A stretch of DNA of 18,192 nucleotides from Bacteroidota bacterium. GTDB lineage: Bacteria; Bacteroidota; Bacteroidia; Cytophagales; Cyclobacteriaceae. This document shows positions 1 through 8,243 of this stretch, piece by piece; the stretch's first letter is position 1; each line of letters opens with the position of its first letter. The position numbers and the translations under genes were made by a program. The stretch is from positions 1-18,192 of the forward strand of contig QGUY01000050.1 in assembly GCA_003242315.1 (NCBI GenBank), read 5' to 3'. The notes beneath the pieces are model-generated. The model had not been told where the DNA came from. It was given only the letters and a program-made list of their open reading frames with translations, and did not search any database.

Positions 1-892
1 CAAGCGTCATCTTGTATTTTCCCGGGCGGTTCGGGTAGTCCGTAATAAAACCGTCAACACCCAAAGCCTTCAGACTTAGCATGTCCGACTCATCATTGAC
101 AGTCCATGGAATAACCCGGATACCCTTGCGGTGCAGGTAGCGAACCATGTCGCGGGTGACGAGTTTGTAATAAGGACTGTAGATCGAGGGACTGAAACCA
201 AGCTGTTCAAGGTTGGCGGACACCGACCGCGTGTTCTCAACCAGTGCAGAAAGCCTTACGTCAGGGTACTTTTTATGCCAGTATTGAAGCACGCGGAAGT
301 CGAACGACTGGATAACCACGCGCCGCATGGGGAGATACTGATCGAGTAGTTCATAAACCAGATCGGAAAACTCGGCTGGGGGCGGATGATATTTTCCGTC
401 GCCATCTGGTGAACTCTTGATTTCTATGTTATAGTCCACTTCGTACCGCGAGACACTCCGGATGTGGTCCTCCACGGCGGCGATAACGTCCCTCAACAGG
501 GGCTTGCTTACGCGCATGGGTTGCTGTTCGGGAAAGGAGGCATTGCCCTTAGATCCACAGTCGAAAGCAGCCACCTCCGCATATGTCATCTCATAGATGT
601 TGTACTGCTTCTCACGGCTCTTGCTGATAGGGCTTCCATCGGGAGTCAGGCAGATGGCGGCCGATATCCACGGTTCATGCGAGACAACGATCTGCCGATC
701 GCGTGTTACGACCACGTCGAGTTCAATAGTTGTTACCCCATAATCCAGCGCGGCAATAAAAGCGGGAATGGTATTTTCAGGCTTCAGGCCACGTGCCCCA
801 CGGTGCCCCTGTACATCGAATCGCGGAATATACTGGCCATTCGCCACGGTGATGGCGGCCAGGAAGAGCAAGGGGCTTAGGAGTTTCGCCAT
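1..892 (-). CDS. Secreted glycerophosphodiester phosphodiesterase (3' end cut by window edge)
   Basis: Hydrolyses glycerophosphodiesters to glycerol-3-phosphate and an alcohol, probably in the periplasm. The reverse strand reads from an ATG at 892 for 297 codons to the window edge without a stop. Residues 1-19 form a signal peptide (MAKLLSPLLFLAAITVANG). Next comes the family hallmark QGHRGARGLKPENT, with H30 and R31 expected in the active site, then the metal-binding IELDVVVTRD (E57, D59) and SHEPW (H72). The visible end, ITDYPNRPGKYKM, is the usual GDPD C-terminal motif, so only a few residues should be missing. It is divergent from the DUF4230 gene, with 98 bases between the starts. Family assignment is firm; the substrate is not known. 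Confidence 0.93.
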   Translation of the reverse strand, partial: MAKLLSPLLFLAAITVANGQYIPRFDVQGHRGARGLKPENTIPAFIAALDYGVTTIELDVVVTRDRQIVVSHEPWISAAICLTPDGSPISKSREKQYNIYEMTYAEVAAFDCGSKGNASFPEQQPMRVSKPLLRDVIAAVEDHIRSVSRYEVDYNIEIKSSPDGDGKYHPPPAEFSDLVYELLDQYLPMRRVVIQSFDFRVLQYWHKKYPDVRLSALVENTRSVSANLEQLGFSPSIYSPYYKLVTRDMVRYLHRKGIRVIPWTVNDESDMLSLKALGVDGFITDYPNRPGKYKMTL

Positions 893-990
893 GCACGAAT
901 ATAGCAGGGTATCGTCCCACAAATGAAATCCACAGGATAATTGTTGTAGCCGCATGAGGATTGTTCGATATTCCGTAGTCATCAACTCCT

Positions 991-1656
991 ATGTTCAGTA
1001 ACAGACGAATTCTGCTGGTTATTGCGTTGCTGGTAGCGTTGTGCATCACGGCCTACGTGCTGCTGGTTGTGATACCCCGTCGCGTGGCCGAACAAAGCTA
1101 CGAGGGCGCGCGAAGGATCGGTCAGGACTTTCGCGAACTCTTCCAGGCCACGCCCAGGATAACGGTGAACAATCAGGTCATCGTCGAACGCGAATCAGAC
1201 ATATTCGAGGTCGCAGCAATGTCCCAACGGTTTCATCACCGGTATCAGTGGACGAACACGCGGTTTGGAAGCACAAAGAAGATCGAAGTATCCGGAACGT
1301 TCGAGTCTAAGGCAGGCTTCGATATCAATGAAGAATTTGCGATCGACATTCAAGGCGGTCGGGCCGTCCTCCCCCCGCCTGAACCAAAAACCCTTTCTGT
1401 GTCACTGCTTGGCGACATGGAGTTTCGCGACGAAGGGGGCTTATGGAACTGGGTAGATACGGACGATCGCAACCGTGCGATCAATGCTTTCATGGAAGAC
1501 GCCCGCCGGCACGCGCGGCGCACCATGAACAAAGAGCGCATAAGGCAGAACCTCGCTGATCGCGTAGCCGCAATCGTAGGTCAGCATGTACGGGAGGTAG
1601 AAGTACGTGTGGGAAACGAAACCGTAATACCCTCGGAAATTCCCGACCCGGGTTAG
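991..1656 (+). CDS. DUF4230-type single-pass membrane protein
   Basis: A 221-residue protein of unknown function. Residues 1-6 are short and basic, residues 7-29 form one hydrophobic segment, and RR at 30-31 follows, giving a signal anchor with most of the protein outside the cytoplasm. The remainder has the DUF4230 pattern as I recall it: an N-terminal helix, a beta-rich middle (KIEVSGTFESKAGFDINEE) and a C-terminal AR-rich helical part (DARRHARRTMNKERIRQ). The ATG at 991 is preceded by CAACTCCT, with no clear ribosome binding site. It ends 6 bases from the end of the convergent response regulator gene, which leaves no room for a separate terminator. Function is unknown; the family call is by pattern only. 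Confidence 0.7.
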   Translation: MFSNRRILLVIALLVALCITAYVLLVVIPRRVAEQSYEGARRIGQDFRELFQATPRITVNNQVIVERESDIFEVAAMSQRFHHRYQWTNTRFGSTKKIEVSGTFESKAGFDINEEFAIDIQGGRAVLPPPEPKTLSVSLLGDMEFRDEGGLWNWVDTDDRNRAINAFMEDARRHARRTMNKERIRQNLADRVAAIVGQHVREVEVRVGNETVIPSEIPDPG

Positions 1657-1662
1657 GCGTGA

Positions 1663-2406
1663 TTACACAACTTTCTTGCGGATCAGTTTCGCATAGGTAC
1701 GGCTAACGGGAAAGCTCTTTCCGTTTTGCATTTTTACCACCATACCACCGTTGAAGTGCTTCTCGATCTCCTTCAGGAAATTCAGGTTGATGATCGTACT
1801 ACGGTGAACGCGGATGAAAATCTCGGGGTTGAGAATTTCCTCCAGCTTACCGATTCCTGAAGAACTAACAAACTGATCGTTCTTTGTTGTGAGAATGGTA
1901 TAGTCGCCTGACGCCTCGAGGTAGACAATTTCGTCGACAGGCAGGTTAAGAAGCTTCTCCGACTTCTGTACGAAGATGTGCGAGTCGTAGTTCGTCTTGT
2001 TTTCCGTTTTCAGGTTCCGCAGCAGCTCGCCCACATTGTTTTGTTCCATCTTCATGCGGTTGATGGCGCGTTCGACGGCTTGACGGAACCGTTCCTGGTC
2101 GAGGGGCTTCAGGATATAGTCGACGGCGTTTTTCTCAAATGCTTTTATTGCGTACTGATCGTATGCCGTACAAAAGATGACGAAGGGATCGTGAACAATC
2201 TCGTCGAGGACATCAAACCCGGTCATTCCAGGCATTTGTACGTCGAGGAATACGAGATCCGGCTTTAGTTTGTCGATTTTCTCCACGGCTTCCTTGCCTT
2301 TGGAGCACTCGGCAACGACCTGGATGTCCGGCAACTGCTGGAGGTATTCCAGCAAGAGGTCGCGCGCCAGTTTTTCGTCATCGACTACTATGCAGGTTAT
2401 GTTCAT
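1663..2406 (-). CDS. LytTR-family response regulator
   Basis: Cytoplasmic DNA-binding response regulator of 247 residues. The receiver domain (residues 2-115) has the acidic pair D9-D10, phospho-acceptor D55 in FLDVQMPG, T80 and K100 in ILKPLD. A linker leads to a LytTR domain (about 140-245) with the typical YLEASGDYTIL, FIRVHRSTIINL and FPVSRTYAKLIRKK segments, which contact DNA through a beta fold rather than a helix-turn-helix. The ATG at 2406 overlaps the stop of the histidine kinase by four bases (ATGA), indicating translational coupling. The cognate sensor is therefore the neighbouring kinase. The signal and target promoters cannot be read from the sequence. Confidence 0.96.
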   Translation of the reverse strand: MNITCIVVDDEKLARDLLLEYLQQLPDIQVVAECSKGKEAVEKIDKLKPDLVFLDVQMPGMTGFDVLDEIVHDPFVIFCTAYDQYAIKAFEKNAVDYILKPLDQERFRQAVERAINRMKMEQNNVGELLRNLKTENKTNYDSHIFVQKSEKLLNLPVDEIVYLEASGDYTILTTKNDQFVSSSGIGKLEEILNPEIFIRVHRSTIINLNFLKEIEKHFNGGMVVKMQNGKSFPVSRTYAKLIRKKVV

Positions 2407-3521
2407 ACGGCTTTCTTATTTATTTCGTCAATATGGACAGTTTGATGCAATTCTTCATTATAAGGAATAAAAAAACTCACGGAGTATCCCCATTCGTTGG
2501 AGCGAATGCGGAGCCCCGAGCCAGGTCCAAAAATGTTCTTAAGCCGTTCGTCTGTGTTCTTGAGCCCGACGCCGCTCGAGCTCCCGTCCATAACCTTAGT
2601 TGCATTTGATCCCAGGCCGTCGTCCTTCACTTCAAAAAAGATCATGTTGTTGATGCGCTTTACGGTGAGCATGATCGTACCGCCCTCTTCCTTGGGAGCT
2701 ATGCCGTACTTAACCGAGTTCTCCACCAATGGCTGGAGGATCATGGGGGGAATGTGTACGTTAAGGCATGAAAAGTCGACCTGTTTTATAAACTTTAGTC
2801 TGTCGCTGAAACGGACTTGTTGAATGCGGATGTAGTTGTCAATAAAATCGAGTTCGTGGATCAGCTTGACCATCTGGTCGCCGTGCGAGTCGAGCGCGTA
2901 GCGGAATATGTCTGACAGCTGAGTGATCACCTTGCGTGCCTGTTCCTTGCTCGAACCGATGAGTGTGTTGATGGAGTTCAGCGTATTGAACAGGAAGTGG
3001 GGGTTGATCTGCGACTTCAAAAGGGAAATCTGCATTTCGCGGTTCTTCACCGTAAGCTCGCCCTTTTCCTGGGTCTGATTCTGGAGTCTCTGGAAGTACC
3101 GGATGACGTAGTACACCCCGACCGTTATGATATACTGGTCGTGGAAGTGCAGCCCCTTCCATTTCAACAAGCTAAGCAGGTGATCCTTCCAGTTGTCGAA
3201 GTGGACGTAGCCCTCCACATAGTCCTCCCGGTAGTAGGAGAACGTACCCATGATCAGGAAGTGCATCATAACGCCCACCACATGGCCTGCGATCTGCACC
3301 GGTACGCTGAATTTGAAGAGCCAGTTTGCGTACAGAAGGTTGCAGACGATGAGGATGCAAAGCATCTCATACAGGGAGAGCGCATTCCAGAAGATGTACG
3401 TCCGGGGGTTTTCGAACTTGTATTCCAGGAATGTCCCTACCGCAAAGTTAATGGCATACCAGAGGCAGAGGATAAAGTATGCCCGCTTCCATACCCTCGG
3501 TATATTATCTAAAAAATTCAC
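2403..3521 (-). CDS. LytS/YehU-type sensor histidine kinase
   Basis: Membrane histidine kinase of 372 residues, partner of the LytTR regulator it overlaps. The N-terminal third holds about four hydrophobic segments (roughly 13-31, 48-68, 76-95 and 128-143) and no recognisable extracellular sensor domain. The His_kinase domain follows with phospho-acceptor H175 in LKSQINPHFLFNTLNSI. The HATPase_c domain shows LVENSVKYG (265-273), VKDDGLG (298-304) and GVGLKNTDERL (317-327). The start is a GTG (MNFLDN); I see no in-frame ATG just upstream. The upstream 152 bases are shared with the divergent secreted-protein gene. Bacteroidota carry many such pairs, so the specific signal is unknown. Confidence 0.95.
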   Translation of the reverse strand: MNFLDNIPRVWKRAYFILCLWYAINFAVGTFLEYKFENPRTYIFWNALSLYEMLCILIVCNLLYANWLFKFSVPVQIAGHVVGVMMHFLIMGTFSYYREDYVEGYVHFDNWKDHLLSLLKWKGLHFHDQYIITVGVYYVIRYFQRLQNQTQEKGELTVKNREMQISLLKSQINPHFLFNTLNSINTLIGSSKEQARKVITQLSDIFRYALDSHGDQMVKLIHELDFIDNYIRIQQVRFSDRLKFIKQVDFSCLNVHIPPMILQPLVENSVKYGIAPKEEGGTIMLTVKRINNMIFFEVKDDGLGSNATKVMDGSSSGVGLKNTDERLKNIFGPGSGLRIRSNEWGYSVSFFIPYNEELHQTVHIDEINKKAV

Positions 3522-3589
3522 CCTGGTAAATTGAGCAATAAAGTTACGTATAGAAAAACCAAAACACGAATAATTCGTCGTTTCAGCGA

Positions 3590-3597
3590 TAAATTTG
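3590..3597 (+). promoter_or_regulatory. Candidate Bacteroidota -7 promoter box
   Basis: TAAATTTG matches the Bacteroidota -7 consensus TAnnTTTG and is followed by CAA. No TTTG lies about 19 bases upstream, so the -33 part is missing or weak. It would start transcription near 3603, about 70 bases before the ATG at 3674. A near-identical TAAATTTGCAA occurs at 10631 before another secreted-protein gene. Confidence 0.3.
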
Positions 3598-3673
3598 CAA
3601 AATAACCTATTATCATACGTCCCTTTGCAAACGATCTGGTCAATGGAGAATTTTGTCTTTTGCCGATACTCCT

Positions 3674-4888
3674 ATGAGGTTTTTTGTGGTAGCCGGGTTG
3701 CTTTTCCTTTCCTCCTCGGGGTTGGCCCAAACCATTACCATCTCGGGGTTGGCCCGGGACCGTGCTAGCCGTGAGCCGTTGCCTTTCGCCTCTGTTAGTA
3801 TTCTCGGCAAGTCGATCGGTACCGTCACAAACTTGCAGGGTGAATTCGATTTTCACCTGCCCGCCGAGTACCGCAACGAGATTCTTGTCATCAGTATGCT
3901 GGGCTACGCCAACTTTGAAGCGCCGGTATGGTCTGTTATGTCAAGCACTGGTCAGCCCCAGATCTTCGAGTTGGACAAATCGCCCACACTGCTCCGGGAG
4001 GTAGTGGTAGCTGACACGCTTTCAGGAGGCGACGTCCTGCGAATCGCCTTAACACGCATTGAGGAAAACTATCCGATGAAGCCTTTTCTTCTGGATGGGT
4101 TTTATCGCGACGCAAAGAAAGTTGGAGGCACGTACATCTCCCTTCTTGAAGCGGCTGTCAGAATTTATGACGACGACTACCGCGAACCTCGTAATCGATT
4201 CCGGCTTCGCGAGCGCGTGAAGCTCATTGAAGTACGTCAAAGCCTCGGATACGAAAACAAGTTCACTCAGTACTTCGATCAGGACAATCTCCTGGAAGAC
4301 CTTTTGCTTCACAACAACATCCGATATCGCCAGATTGAGAATGATGATGCATTCCTCAAGTCTGTAAAGCGCGAAGCAGACACATACTATAACGGGCACC
4401 CTATCTTCGTCGTCACCCACGACGGTGAGTTCCACCTGAAGGTGTATATCGACAAACGCAACTATGCCATCATTCACCTGGAAACCGAAACAGGTCCGAC
4501 GGGAGAGATCGTCAGTCGAAGGAAAGGAATGTACAGCACCTTTGATGGCCTTAAGAAAACGATCGACTTCAGACAATACCAGGGCAAGATGTATGTCAAC
4601 TACATGACCGTTACCTCCAAGGTCAACTGGTATGACAGTCGCACCGATGAATTGAACTTTGAAACCGAGCTTTACCAGGAACTTCTCATCAACAAGGTCA
4701 CCCCTGATACGAAGGAGCGCATAACCTCCACGGAGAAGATGAAAAACTACGGCCTCCAGTACCAGGACCGTCCCTACAACAAGGAATTCTGGGCCAATTA
4801 CAACGTCATTAAGGAAACGCCCCTCGACCGGAAGATTCTTGCCGACCTGGAAAAACAGCTTCCCCTGGAGCAGCAATTTGAGAATTAG
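3674..4888 (+). CDS. Secreted protein with N-terminal carboxypeptidase-like regulatory domain
   Basis: A 404-residue exported protein of unknown function. I chose the ATG at 3674 because it gives a clean signal peptide (MRFFVVAGLLFLSSSGLAQ); an in-frame TTG at 3653 would add seven polar residues. A CarboxypepD_reg-like beta-sandwich follows (about 20-105), with the usual PLPFASVSILGKSIGTVTN and ILVISMLGYAN segments. This domain often precedes TonB-dependent barrels, but here the remaining 300 residues are soluble-looking and rich in charged and aromatic residues (FLLDGFYRDAKK, LLEAAVRIYDDDY), with no visible barrel or TonB plug. It is followed 35 bases later by a regulator gene on the same strand, which suggests co-transcription. 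It probably belongs to a Bacteroidota family annotated only by its N-terminal domain. Confidence 0.85.
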   Translation: MRFFVVAGLLFLSSSGLAQTITISGLARDRASREPLPFASVSILGKSIGTVTNLQGEFDFHLPAEYRNEILVISMLGYANFEAPVWSVMSSTGQPQIFELDKSPTLLREVVVADTLSGGDVLRIALTRIEENYPMKPFLLDGFYRDAKKVGGTYISLLEAAVRIYDDDYREPRNRFRLRERVKLIEVRQSLGYENKFTQYFDQDNLLEDLLLHNNIRYRQIENDDAFLKSVKREADTYYNGHPIFVVTHDGEFHLKVYIDKRNYAIIHLETETGPTGEIVSRRKGMYSTFDGLKKTIDFRQYQGKMYVNYMTVTSKVNWYDSRTDELNFETELYQELLINKVTPDTKERITSTEKMKNYGLQYQDRPYNKEFWANYNVIKETPLDRKILADLEKQLPLEQQFEN

Positions 4889-4923
4889 TTGTTACATTAG
4901 GTGTCCGAGCCCCAACCCCGGCC

Positions 4924-5913
4924 ATGGACACGAACATTCAATCACTCTTCCTTGAGACCGTCCGGTCAAGGGTCCCACCCAACATTTCATTTGCTGATGA
5001 CCTCTCCGAGGTCTTGCGTATCTCACGAGACAGCGCTTATAGAAGGATTCGCGGAGAGACGGTGCTGACCCTTGACGAAGTCAAGCTACTGTGCAATCAC
5101 TATCACATCTCACTCGATGCGCTCCTCGCGCCAACATCGAATACAGTCACGTTTCACCATCGGCTTATTGGTCATGATAATTTCACATTTGACCACTGGC
5201 TTCGTTCCATTCTGGATAACCTCGACACACTGCAGTCGTTCAACCAACGTGAACTGATATACCAGGCGAAAGACTTACCGATCTTTCAATACTTCAACTA
5301 TACCGAACTCGCCGCTTTCAAAATCTTCTTCTGGAACAAGAGCGTGCTCACACATGATTACCTCGACGAAAAATTTCGTCCTGAGATTGTTCAAAAAGAG
5401 CGCCTCTCCGTGGCCAGGAGAATCTATGACCGCTACAGCATGTTGCCGTCAACAGAGATCTGGTGTGAGGAGACGGCGAACATAACCCTCCGCCAAATCG
5501 AGTTTCATTACGAGTGTGGCTTCTTCGAAGACATGCGGATGGTAGCTACGATCCTCGACCAGTTCACGGAAATGTTACGCATTGTAAGAAGCTGGGCCGC
5601 GACTGGCTCGAAAGGTGAAGGCGGCCCGAAATACAACCTGTACCGCAATGACATTCTCATCCCGGATACGGCAGTCCTTTTCAGCGCCGACGACAAGCGG
5701 GTGGCCTACATTACCGTAAACACTATGGATTTGCTCACCACATCCAATGAAGTGTTCTGTGCGCAGTTTGAAAAGTACCTGCACAACCTTTTGAAGCGAG
5801 CCGTGCTGATCAGCACCACCGGCGAGAAAGAGCGAACCAAGTTCTTCAACTACATGGAGTCAAAGGTCATGTCTCTCCGTCAACGGTTGACACCGACACA
5901 CTACGTGCCGTAG
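4924..5913 (+). CDS. Helix-turn-helix transcriptional regulator with long uncharacterised C-terminal domain
   Basis: A 329-residue cytoplasmic protein. Residues 20-68 fit an XRE-like helix-turn-helix: FADDLSEVLRISRDSAYRRI followed by RGETVLTLDEVKLLCNHY, ending with the HISLDALL helix common in Bacteroidota regulators. The remaining 260 residues are mainly helical, contain many aromatic residues and have no DNA-binding or enzymatic motif that I recognise; they may bind a ligand or mediate dimerisation. It starts 35 bases after the secreted carboxypeptidase-regulatory-domain gene, so a role in controlling it is possible but unproven. Its stop lies one base from the end of the convergent aminotransferase gene. 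Confidence 0.8.
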   Translation: MDTNIQSLFLETVRSRVPPNISFADDLSEVLRISRDSAYRRIRGETVLTLDEVKLLCNHYHISLDALLAPTSNTVTFHHRLIGHDNFTFDHWLRSILDNLDTLQSFNQRELIYQAKDLPIFQYFNYTELAAFKIFFWNKSVLTHDYLDEKFRPEIVQKERLSVARRIYDRYSMLPSTEIWCEETANITLRQIEFHYECGFFEDMRMVATILDQFTEMLRIVRSWAATGSKGEGGPKYNLYRNDILIPDTAVLFSADDKRVAYITVNTMDLLTTSNEVFCAQFEKYLHNLLKRAVLISTTGEKERTKFFNYMESKVMSLRQRLTPTHYVP

Positions 5914-5914
5914 T

Positions 5915-7111
5915 CTACTTCAGCTTTTCGAGAGTCTTTTTAATGCTGGCAATTGCATCGCGGATTTCCTGCTCAGACGCCGCATAGGAAAGACGTATGC
6001 ATTTATCATCGCCGAATGCTGCGCCTGATACCAGCGAAACATGGGCATGCTCCAGCATGTACATACAGAAGTCATCGGCATTTTGAATCACCGTCGTTCC
6101 GTCACCTTTGCCAAACCACGCGCTTACGTCGGGAAAGAAGTAGAAAGCACCCTGAGGATTGTTCGTCTTGATACCCGGGATCTCACTTAGAAGTGAATAC
6201 ACGATATCCCGCCGCTTCCGATATTCAGCGACCATCTGCTTCGTGGGTTCCTGAGTTCCTGTCAGGGCGGCAAGCGCAGCGCGCTGCGCAATAGAGCAGT
6301 TGGCCGAGGTGATCTGTCCCTGGACTTTGTTGCATCCCTTTACGATCCACGTGGGAGCACAAATGTATCCGACTCTCCATCCTGTCATGGCATATCCTTT
6401 GGCAAAACCATTGACGGTGATGGTCCGGTCGAACATACCCGGTAGCGAAGCGATGCTTACCTGCTCGCCGGTGAAGTTGATATGCTCATAGATTTCATCC
6501 GCGATGACAAGCAACTCCGGGTGTTTCAGTACAACGTCGGCTATTGCTTGCAACTCATTCCGGGAGAACACCGACCCGGTCGGATTGCACGGCGACGAGA
6601 AGATGATGGCTCGGGTGCGGGGGGTTATCGCCTTCTCTACCTGTTCGGCCGTTACCTTGAAATCGTTCTCCAGCGTTCCGCGTACAAACACAGGAACTCC
6701 TTCTGCCATTCGCACCGCAGCATCGTAGCTTACCCAATACGGTGAGAAGACAATGACCTCGTCACCCGGATTAATGAGTGCCAGCATGGCGTTGGCAATA
6801 GACTGCTTGGCGCCATTGGAAACGAGAACGTTTTCCGCTTTGTAAGGAACGCCGTTTTCTTTTTGATACTTGGCCGCGATAGCCTCACGCAGGTCCTGAT
6901 ATCCGGGAACCGGAGGATAAGCAAAGTATTTTCCTTCATCGATCGCTGCCTTGGCTGCTTCACAAATGTGTTTCGGGGTTTTGAAGTCGGGTTCGCCTAA
7001 GCTAAGGCCAATAACCTGGATACCCCGCGCTCTGAATTCGCGGGCTTTCTGCGCCATGGCAAGGGTCGCTGATTCCTCGATGGCATTGATGCGATTGGAA
7101 AGGTGACTCAT
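5915..7111 (-). CDS. Class I PLP-dependent aminotransferase (aspartate aminotransferase-like)
   Basis: A 398-residue cytoplasmic aminotransferase of fold type I, probably using aspartate or another amino acid with 2-oxoglutarate. The start MSHLSNRI at 7111 matches the family N-terminus; an upstream in-frame ATG (7138) would add an unusual MHAFFQTHH. Key residues are visible: GEPDF (39-43), the FSPYWVSY region, N176 in SSPCNPTG, D205 and Y208 in IADEIYEH, the PLP Schiff-base K238 in NGFAKGYAMTGWRVGYI, and the substrate-carboxylate R373 in CIRLSYA. Length is normal. It is the last of three genes (clpS, recR, aminotransferase) in one direction, 86 bases after recR, so it may have its own promoter. 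Exact substrate is not determined. Confidence 0.94.
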   Translation of the reverse strand: MSHLSNRINAIEESATLAMAQKAREFRARGIQVIGLSLGEPDFKTPKHICEAAKAAIDEGKYFAYPPVPGYQDLREAIAAKYQKENGVPYKAENVLVSNGAKQSIANAMLALINPGDEVIVFSPYWVSYDAAVRMAEGVPVFVRGTLENDFKVTAEQVEKAITPRTRAIIFSSPCNPTGSVFSRNELQAIADVVLKHPELLVIADEIYEHINFTGEQVSIASLPGMFDRTITVNGFAKGYAMTGWRVGYICAPTWIVKGCNKVQGQITSANCSIAQRAALAALTGTQEPTKQMVAEYRKRRDIVYSLLSEIPGIKTNNPQGAFYFFPDVSAWFGKGDGTTVIQNADDFCMYMLEHAHVSLVSGAAFGDDKCIRLSYAASEQEIRDAIASIKKTLEKLK

Positions 7112-7197
7112 GTGATGTGTTTGAAAGAAAGCGTGCAAAGAAAGGAATTTCCGAACATGGAAGGAAGGAACGATGCGAGAAAGAAATCAATCACCGC

Positions 7198-7806
7198 TCA
7201 GCTGAACTGAGTTCGTGAAAGGATGCTTCGTCCCAGCGTGATCTCGTCGGCATACTCCAGGTCGCCGCCCACAGGCACGCCACGGGCGATCACACTCACC
7301 CTGACGTTGGTGGGCTGAATACGTTTGTGAACGTAGAATGCGGTGGTATCGCCCTCGAGCGTGGGACTGAGCGCGAGAATCACTTCGTTGACCGTCGACT
7401 GCCCCGACTGGAGCCGGGCCACCAGCGATTCGATGTTGAGGTCTGCGGGACCGATGCCGTTCACGGGAGAGATCACGCCTCCCAGTACGTGATACAGGCC
7501 ATTGTACTGCGCCGTGTTTTCGATGGCCATAACGTCGCGCACGTCTTCGACGACGCAGATGACGTTGCGGTCGCGTTTCGGACCGCGGCATATTGCGCAC
7601 TCTTCGTCATCAGAAATATTGTGGCATGTTTTGCAAAAGCGAATCTGCGTACGGAGGCGGTTCAGCGCTTCTGTAAGCTGAAGGGTGAGCTCCTCCTTTT
7701 CACGCACGAGGTGCAACACCAGCCGCAGGGCGGTCTTTTTGCCGATGCCCGGCAGTCGGGCAATCTGATTGACGGCTTCTTCAATCAACCTTGAGGAAAA
7801 GTCCAC
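7198..7806 (-). CDS. recR: Recombination mediator protein RecR
   Basis: Acts with RecO and RecF to load RecA on single-stranded DNA at gaps. The 202 residues have the standard order: helix-hairpin-helix (RLPGIGKKTALRL, 17-29); a four-cysteine zinc site (C58, C61, C70, C73 in FCKTCHNISDDEECAIC); a Toprim domain starting VICVVEDVRD (acidic E87, D88), continuing GGVISPVNGIGP and the LSPTLEGDTTAFY segment; then a C-terminal RGVPVGGDLEYADEITL. The start is a GTG (VDFSSRLIEEAV), which agrees with the family N-terminus. It lies 29 bases downstream of clpS on the same strand, consistent with co-transcription. All functional residues are present. Confidence 0.98.
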   Translation of the reverse strand: MDFSSRLIEEAVNQIARLPGIGKKTALRLVLHLVREKEELTLQLTEALNRLRTQIRFCKTCHNISDDEECAICRGPKRDRNVICVVEDVRDVMAIENTAQYNGLYHVLGGVISPVNGIGPADLNIESLVARLQSGQSTVNEVILALSPTLEGDTTAFYVHKRIQPTNVRVSVIARGVPVGGDLEYADEITLGRSILSRTQFS

Positions 7807-7835
7807 GCTGGGCTGGGATTAGGGTAACGGCGGGA

Positions 7836-8117
7836 TCAGAGGATGCGCGCGTCGATTCCCGCTTCACATATAGCCTCGCGCATGGGCTTCAGATACTCGT
7901 ATGTACCTGTTTTGACGGCGCACTTGCCGGTGTAATGAATGATCCAGGTGCACTGTTCGGCCTGCTCCGGCGTGTGCTTGCACACCCTGATGAGCGTTTC
8001 GATCACATGTGCGAATGTGTTAAAGTCGTCATTAAAGACGACCAGGTCCATGACTTCGGTAGTTTCAACCGCCTCCAGTACATCCACGAGCAGTTCTTCC
8101 TGAGCGGCATTCTTCAT
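7836..8117 (-). CDS. clpS: ATP-dependent Clp protease adaptor ClpS
   Basis: Small adaptor (93 residues from the ATG at 8117) that binds N-degron substrates and delivers them to the ClpA/ClpC-ClpP protease. Residues forming the N-degron pocket in E. coli ClpS are recognisable: VVFNDDFNTF (N29, D30, D31) and WIIHYTGKCAV (H61), then the closing strand REAICEAGIDARI. The gatekeeper methionine of E. coli ClpS appears replaced by F35 in NTFAHV. An in-frame GTG at 8144 would add nine residues; a promoter-like box at 8149-8156 places the transcript start close to that codon, which favours the ATG. It heads a run of three same-strand genes with recR and the aminotransferase. Confidence 0.95.
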   Translation of the reverse strand: MKNAAQEELLVDVLEAVETTEVMDLVVFNDDFNTFAHVIETLIRVCKHTPEQAEQCTWIIHYTGKCAVKTGTYEYLKPMREAICEAGIDARIL

Positions 8118-8148
8118 AGTCAAACCGGGTTGTTTTAGAATCACATTA

Positions 8149-8156
8149 CAAAGTTA
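8149..8156 (-). promoter_or_regulatory. Candidate -7 promoter box of clpS-recR
   Basis: Read on the reverse strand this is TAACTTTG, a match to the Bacteroidota -7 consensus TAnnTTTG. It lies about 30 bases upstream of the clpS ATG at 8117. No clear TTTG is found at the expected -33 position, so confidence is limited. Confidence 0.35.
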
Positions 8157-8192
8157 GTGATTTTCAACGTCCCTGTCACGATCCGCCCGGCA

Positions 8193-8223
8193 TTTGGAAT
8201 TCCGGCGTTTTCTTGATTTTTTG
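8193..8223 (+). promoter_or_regulatory. Candidate Bacteroidota promoter of the symporter gene
   Basis: TTTG (8193-8196), exactly 19 bases, then ATTTTTTG (8216-8223). The spacing and both TTTG parts fit the Bacteroidota consensus TTTG-N19-TAnnTTTG, although the first two bases of the -7 box differ. Transcription would start near 8228, about 16 bases before the symporter ATG at 8244. This supports the ATG over the in-frame GTG at 8223, which would lie inside the promoter. Confidence 0.45.
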
Positions 8224-8243
8224 TGCGCCTTAATTGGGTTGAT

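Noticed and set aside
464..880. 138-codon forward reading frame
   Set aside because: It lies opposite the well-supported glycerophosphodiester phosphodiesterase and has no domain character; it is a shadow frame.
2997..3512. 171-codon forward reading frame
   Set aside because: It is antisense to the histidine kinase; no recognisable domain.
4049..4876. 275-codon reverse reading frame
   Set aside because: It is the antisense shadow of the carboxypeptidase-regulatory-domain gene, which has a signal peptide and conserved domain on the forward strand.
7112..7197. Purine-rich tract between recR and the aminotransferase gene as a regulatory element
   Set aside because: The strand bias is visible, but there is no hairpin, repeat or known binding motif.
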